From positions 26,066 to 52,963 of the forward strand of contig PMDE01000122.1 of the NCBI GenBank assembly GCA_003154335.1: a stretch of DNA of 26,898 nucleotides, written 5' to 3'. This DNA comes from Methanoregula sp. GTDB lineage: Archaea > Halobacteriota > Methanomicrobia > Methanomicrobiales > Methanospirillaceae. The translations under genes and the position numbers were made by a program. Below are positions 24,394 to 26,898 of this stretch, piece by piece; the first letter of the stretch is position 1, and each line of letters opens with the position of its first letter. The notes under the pieces were generated by a model. It made no database searches and was not told where the DNA came from. It was given only the letters and a program-made list of their open reading frames with translations.

Positions 24394-25596
24394 TTATCTG
24401 CAAGACTCTCCGTGCTGAGAAAGATCCAGCCCGACATATTCTTCCTCTTCACTGACCCGGAGACCAATCGTTCTGTCAATCGCCAGTGCGATAACATACG
24501 TTACGACAAATGCATATATTGTAACGACAACTGCACCGATCACGTTTGCAGCGAACTGGTGGAAATTTCCTTCAAGAAGACCGGAATAACTGCAGACTGC
24601 CGTTGTTGCAAAAATTCCTGCGCAGATGGTGCCAAAAAATCCCCCGACTCCGTGGACCGCCCATGCGTCAAGGGATTCATCCATGCCGCTTTTAATTCTC
24701 CATAACATAGCCTTATAACAGATGATTCCGGCGATGGCTCCAATAAGGATAGCTGTCAGGGGAGTTACAAAACCGGCAGCGGGAGTAATGGTGCCAAGGC
24801 CGGCGACTGCCCCGGTAACCATACCAAGAGAGCTTGGTTTGCCATTCACCCAGCTTATTGCAAGCCAGGAGAGTGCTCCTGCGGCCGCGGCTGTATTAGT
24901 TACAACGATTGCATTTACTGCAGCACCATTTGCAGCCAGTGCACTGCCCCCGTTAAAACCGAACCAGCCAAACCAGAGAAGACCAGCTCCCAGCAGCGTC
25001 ATGGGAATGTTATGCGGCTCCATAGAATAATGCCCGTAACCGGCACGTTTCCCGATAACCAGCGCCAGCGCAAGTGCCGCAAATCCTGCACTGATATGGA
25101 CGACCATGCCTCCGGCAAAATCAATAGCACCTATAGCTCCAAGCCAGCCTCCACCCCAGACCCAGTGGGCGATCGGATCGTAAACAAAGGTACTCCAGAG
25201 AAGTGAGAAAAGGATGAATGAACTAAGTTTTACCCGTTCAGCAAGGCCGGAGGTAACAATAGCTACGGTTACGGCAGCAAATGTCAGCTGGAACATCATA
25301 AAGAGGAGCGGAGGGTAGCCTGCATCTCCGGTATTCATACTTACACCATTTAGTCCAAGGAACTCAAGGTTGCCTGAAATTCCTCCAAGATCGTGACCGA
25401 ATGCAAGAGAATACCCTACCAGGATCCATTGGATACTGACCAGGGCAAAAGCAATAAATGAAAGGGAGATCATGGATATGAAATTCTTTTTTCGAACAAG
25501 ACCCCCGTAAAAAAATCCAACTCCCGGTGTCATCAGCATAACGAGCGCAGTTGCCGTAATGAGCCATGCTATAGTAGAACCACTGTCAGCTACCAT
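24394..25596 (-). CDS. amt: Ammonium channel Amt
   Basis: Membrane ammonium channel, 400 aa with 11 TM segments expected. GVGFFYGGLVRKKN at the end of TM1 and the FGHDLGG loop are typical. The twin pore histidines are H167 (GGMVVHISAG) and H315 (WAVHGVGG), and the conserved Asp is in AIDFAGG, so it should conduct. ATG 25596 was chosen because GGAAGTGAT precedes it; a GTG three codons earlier is the alternative. The C-terminal tail is short and acidic (EEEEYVGLDL). Its usual partner, the PII protein GlnK, is not adjacent on either side. The only upstream frame (TTG 25823) shows no PII features. Confidence 0.93.
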   Translation of the reverse strand: MVADSGSTIAWLITATALVMLMTPGVGFFYGGLVRKKNFISMISLSFIAFALVSIQWILVGYSLAFGHDLGGISGNLEFLGLNGVSMNTGDAGYPPLLFMMFQLTFAAVTVAIVTSGLAERVKLSSFILFSLLWSTFVYDPIAHWVWGGGWLGAIGAIDFAGGMVVHISAGFAALALALVIGKRAGYGHYSMEPHNIPMTLLGAGLLWFGWFGFNGGSALAANGAAVNAIVVTNTAAAAGALSWLAISWVNGKPSSLGMVTGAVAGLGTITPAAGFVTPLTAILIGAIAGIICYKAMLWRIKSGMDESLDAWAVHGVGGFFGTICAGIFATTAVCSYSGLLEGNFHQFAANVIGAVVVTIYAFVVTYVIALAIDRTIGLRVSEEEEYVGLDLSQHGESCR

Positions 25597-25750
25597 CCTA
25601 ATCACTTCCTCATATTCTGCCAGATTACAATTTTCATTTCAGGATTTTTCCTCATCTTTTCAAAAAGGATCAATTCCATCTTTTTTACCGTTATTATCTG
25701 ATCCGTAAGATATTCAAATAGATAAAATAGAAGGAAATCGATTTCTATGG

Positions 25751-25760
25751 TATTTAAATA
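25751..25760 (-). promoter_or_regulatory. TATA-like palindrome upstream of amt
   Basis: TATTTAAATA, a perfect palindrome resembling a TATA box, 155 nt before amt ATG. If used for amt the leader is unusually long (about 130 nt). No closer TATA box is obvious. Confidence 0.3.
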
Positions 25761-25799
25761 TACTTCAAGAAGGCAATACCTCTTGGAATGATTCCTCCG

Positions 25800-25833
25800 C
25801 GGGATTTTTATTATTCTTCGCAAAAAAATCCCG
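25800..25833. repeat. 10-bp stem-loop in the amt/ppk2 divergent region
   Basis: CGGGATTTTT and AAAAATCCCG are perfect inverted arms around a 14-nt loop. It lies between divergent amt and the PPK2 gene. The gap 25606-25915 otherwise shows an 11-codon frame (25848-25883) behind GGGGAGG and no real gene. Confidence 0.4.
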
Positions 25834-25915
25834 GGGAGGTTTTATTAATGGTGATGCCCTACGATTCGTTTGTCAATTCGTGATTCAGATCACCTCAGCA
25901 TCTGAGTGTAGGAAC

Positions 25916-26898
25916 ATGCTGGAAAAAACAGACCTTACAAAAACGGCGGATATGGAGAGATTTGACAATACTCTCACCCCGTTAAAGGAGCAGTTGGCCG
26001 TTCTCCAGCGTTCCCTGCGGGAGCAGAAAATCCCGACCATCATTCTTATTGAAGGCTGGGATACTTCCGGCATTACGCTGTCAACTCATGCTATCATCCA
26101 GTCCCTTGATCCTCGTGGATTCACTCTTCACCCGATAAGTCATCCTACGGATGAGGAGCGCGCCAGGCCGTTCATCTGGCGATTCTGGACACGGACACCC
26201 CCCAGAGGCCGTATCGCATTGTTTGCCCGGGGATGGTACAGCCGGGCGATATCAGCTGAGATGCAGAAAAATTCATGGACCAAATCCATGGAAGGAAAAA
26301 TTCACACAATAAATAATTTTGAACGAACTCTGACAGATAACGGCACCCTTATCATCAAATTTTTCCTTCATATCGACAAGGCTGAACAGAAAAGACGTCT
26401 GGAAGAACGTGAGAGAAATCCCCTCACAGCGTGGCTGGTTACTCCTGCTATCTGGAATTTGCACCATCATTATGATTCTTCCGTTCCGGTGGTGGATGAT
26501 TTACTGGAAAAAACCGATACAGATTATGCCCCATGGAATATCATTGAAGCAATGGATCGTAATTACGCCATCCTGAGAGTCTATTCAACCCTGGTAAAAA
26601 TTCTCGAAAAAAAGGTTGATGAGGCAAAAGGTGGAAAAGCAAAAAAAAGCAAACAGAAAGAGATTGTTCTCCCTAAAAAAAATATCGTGAAAAGAAGATC
26701 CATTTCCGGTTCTGTATTCACCAAAGAAGAGTGCCAGGAAACACTGAACAACCTTCAGATCGAGATGCTCGAACTGCATTACCTTCTTTTCAAACGCCAG
26801 ATCCCACTTATTATCATGTATGAGGGTTGGGACGCTGCAGGAAAAGGGGGTAATATTACCCGTATTTCACGTTACATGAACCCGCTGGGGTACGATGT
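25916..26898 (+). CDS. Two-domain PPK2 polyphosphate kinase (partial, runs off the window)
   Basis: At least 327 aa of a tandem PPK2 protein, open to the window end. Domain 1 (about 14-235): the lid and fold are present (EGWD at 46-49, HPISHPTDEERARPFIWRFW, FARGWYSRA), but Walker A reads GWDTSGITL, so the catalytic Lys is Ile. Domain 2 (from about 270): intact EGWDAAGKGG (303-312). A Lys-rich linker (KGGKAKKSKQK) joins them. Tandem PPK2 enzymes of this layout transfer phosphate from polyphosphate to AMP (PAP); the dead first domain is a known feature of that class. ATG 25916 has AGG at short spacing. The missing C-terminal half contains the second Walker B. Confidence 0.88.
   Translation, partial: MLEKTDLTKTADMERFDNTLTPLKEQLAVLQRSLREQKIPTIILIEGWDTSGITLSTHAIIQSLDPRGFTLHPISHPTDEERARPFIWRFWTRTPPRGRIALFARGWYSRAISAEMQKNSWTKSMEGKIHTINNFERTLTDNGTLIIKFFLHIDKAEQKRRLEERERNPLTAWLVTPAIWNLHHHYDSSVPVVDDLLEKTDTDYAPWNIIEAMDRNYAILRVYSTLVKILEKKVDEAKGGKAKKSKQKEIVLPKKNIVKRRSISGSVFTKEECQETLNNLQIEMLELHYLLFKRQIPLIIMYEGWDAAGKGGNITRISRYMNPLGYD

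Noticed and set aside
25602..25823. 73-aa TTG frame overlapping the amt start as GlnK or another regulator
   Set aside because: No PII motifs, AT-driven composition, no ribosome site; it covers the promoter region of amt.
1..26898. CRISPR array, insertion sequence or tRNA/rRNA genes
   Set aside because: No regularly spaced direct repeats, transposase motifs or conserved RNA signatures were seen by eye on either strand; a tRNAscan or IS search could still find a diverged one.

Overview
The window reads as chromosomal DNA from a methanogenic euryarchaeon, most likely of the order Methanomicrobiales (Methanoregula-like). The best evidence is Sep-tRNA:Cys-tRNA synthase (SepCysS), the enzyme of tRNA-dependent cysteine synthesis that is typical of methanogens. 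Supporting signs are AT-rich TATA-like boxes 22-40 nt upstream of starts, GGTGAT/GGAGG ribosome sites and an archaeal-type winged-helix regulator. Placement below the order is inference.

Layout. At 0.3-5.1 kb lies a complete branched-chain/hydrophobic amino acid ABC importer split into two facing units: livG-livF on plus, and livK-livH-livM on minus. At 5.3-9.5 kb are a YkgJ-type Cys-cluster protein, a 14-TM drug-efflux-type MFS permease, an HprK-like P-loop kinase and a small lipoprotein. From 9.6 to 17.6 kb is a long tract of gene decay. It holds remnants of unrecognised genes, a GNAT-like tail, a wrecked LonA protease (at least six frame changes, catalytic Ser replaced by Phe, most of the N-domain lost) and a 5'-truncated arginine deiminase. 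Apparently intact genes survive within it: a small zinc-ribbon protein, a four-TM membrane protein coupled to a winged-helix protein, a flavoredoxin-type flavin reductase and a Rieske ferredoxin.

From 17.6 kb the sequence is ordinary and dense again: a regulated CBS/DRTGG family II pyrophosphatase, a second YkgJ protein, a polyamine operon (homospermidine synthase then ornithine decarboxylase, enough to make homospermidine from ornithine via putrescine), a SepCysS operon opened by a 60-residue helical protein, an Amt ammonium channel, and a two-domain PPK2 polyphosphate kinase that runs off the window end.

Most interesting points: the 60-residue TTG-start protein translationally coupled to SepCysS, which may be a detached SepCysE-like adaptor; the lon and arginine deiminase pseudogenes; the perfect inverted repeat at the livK start; the PPK2 with a dead first P-loop; and several cryptic open frames in the decay tract. 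No CRISPR array, tRNA, rRNA or intact insertion sequence was seen.
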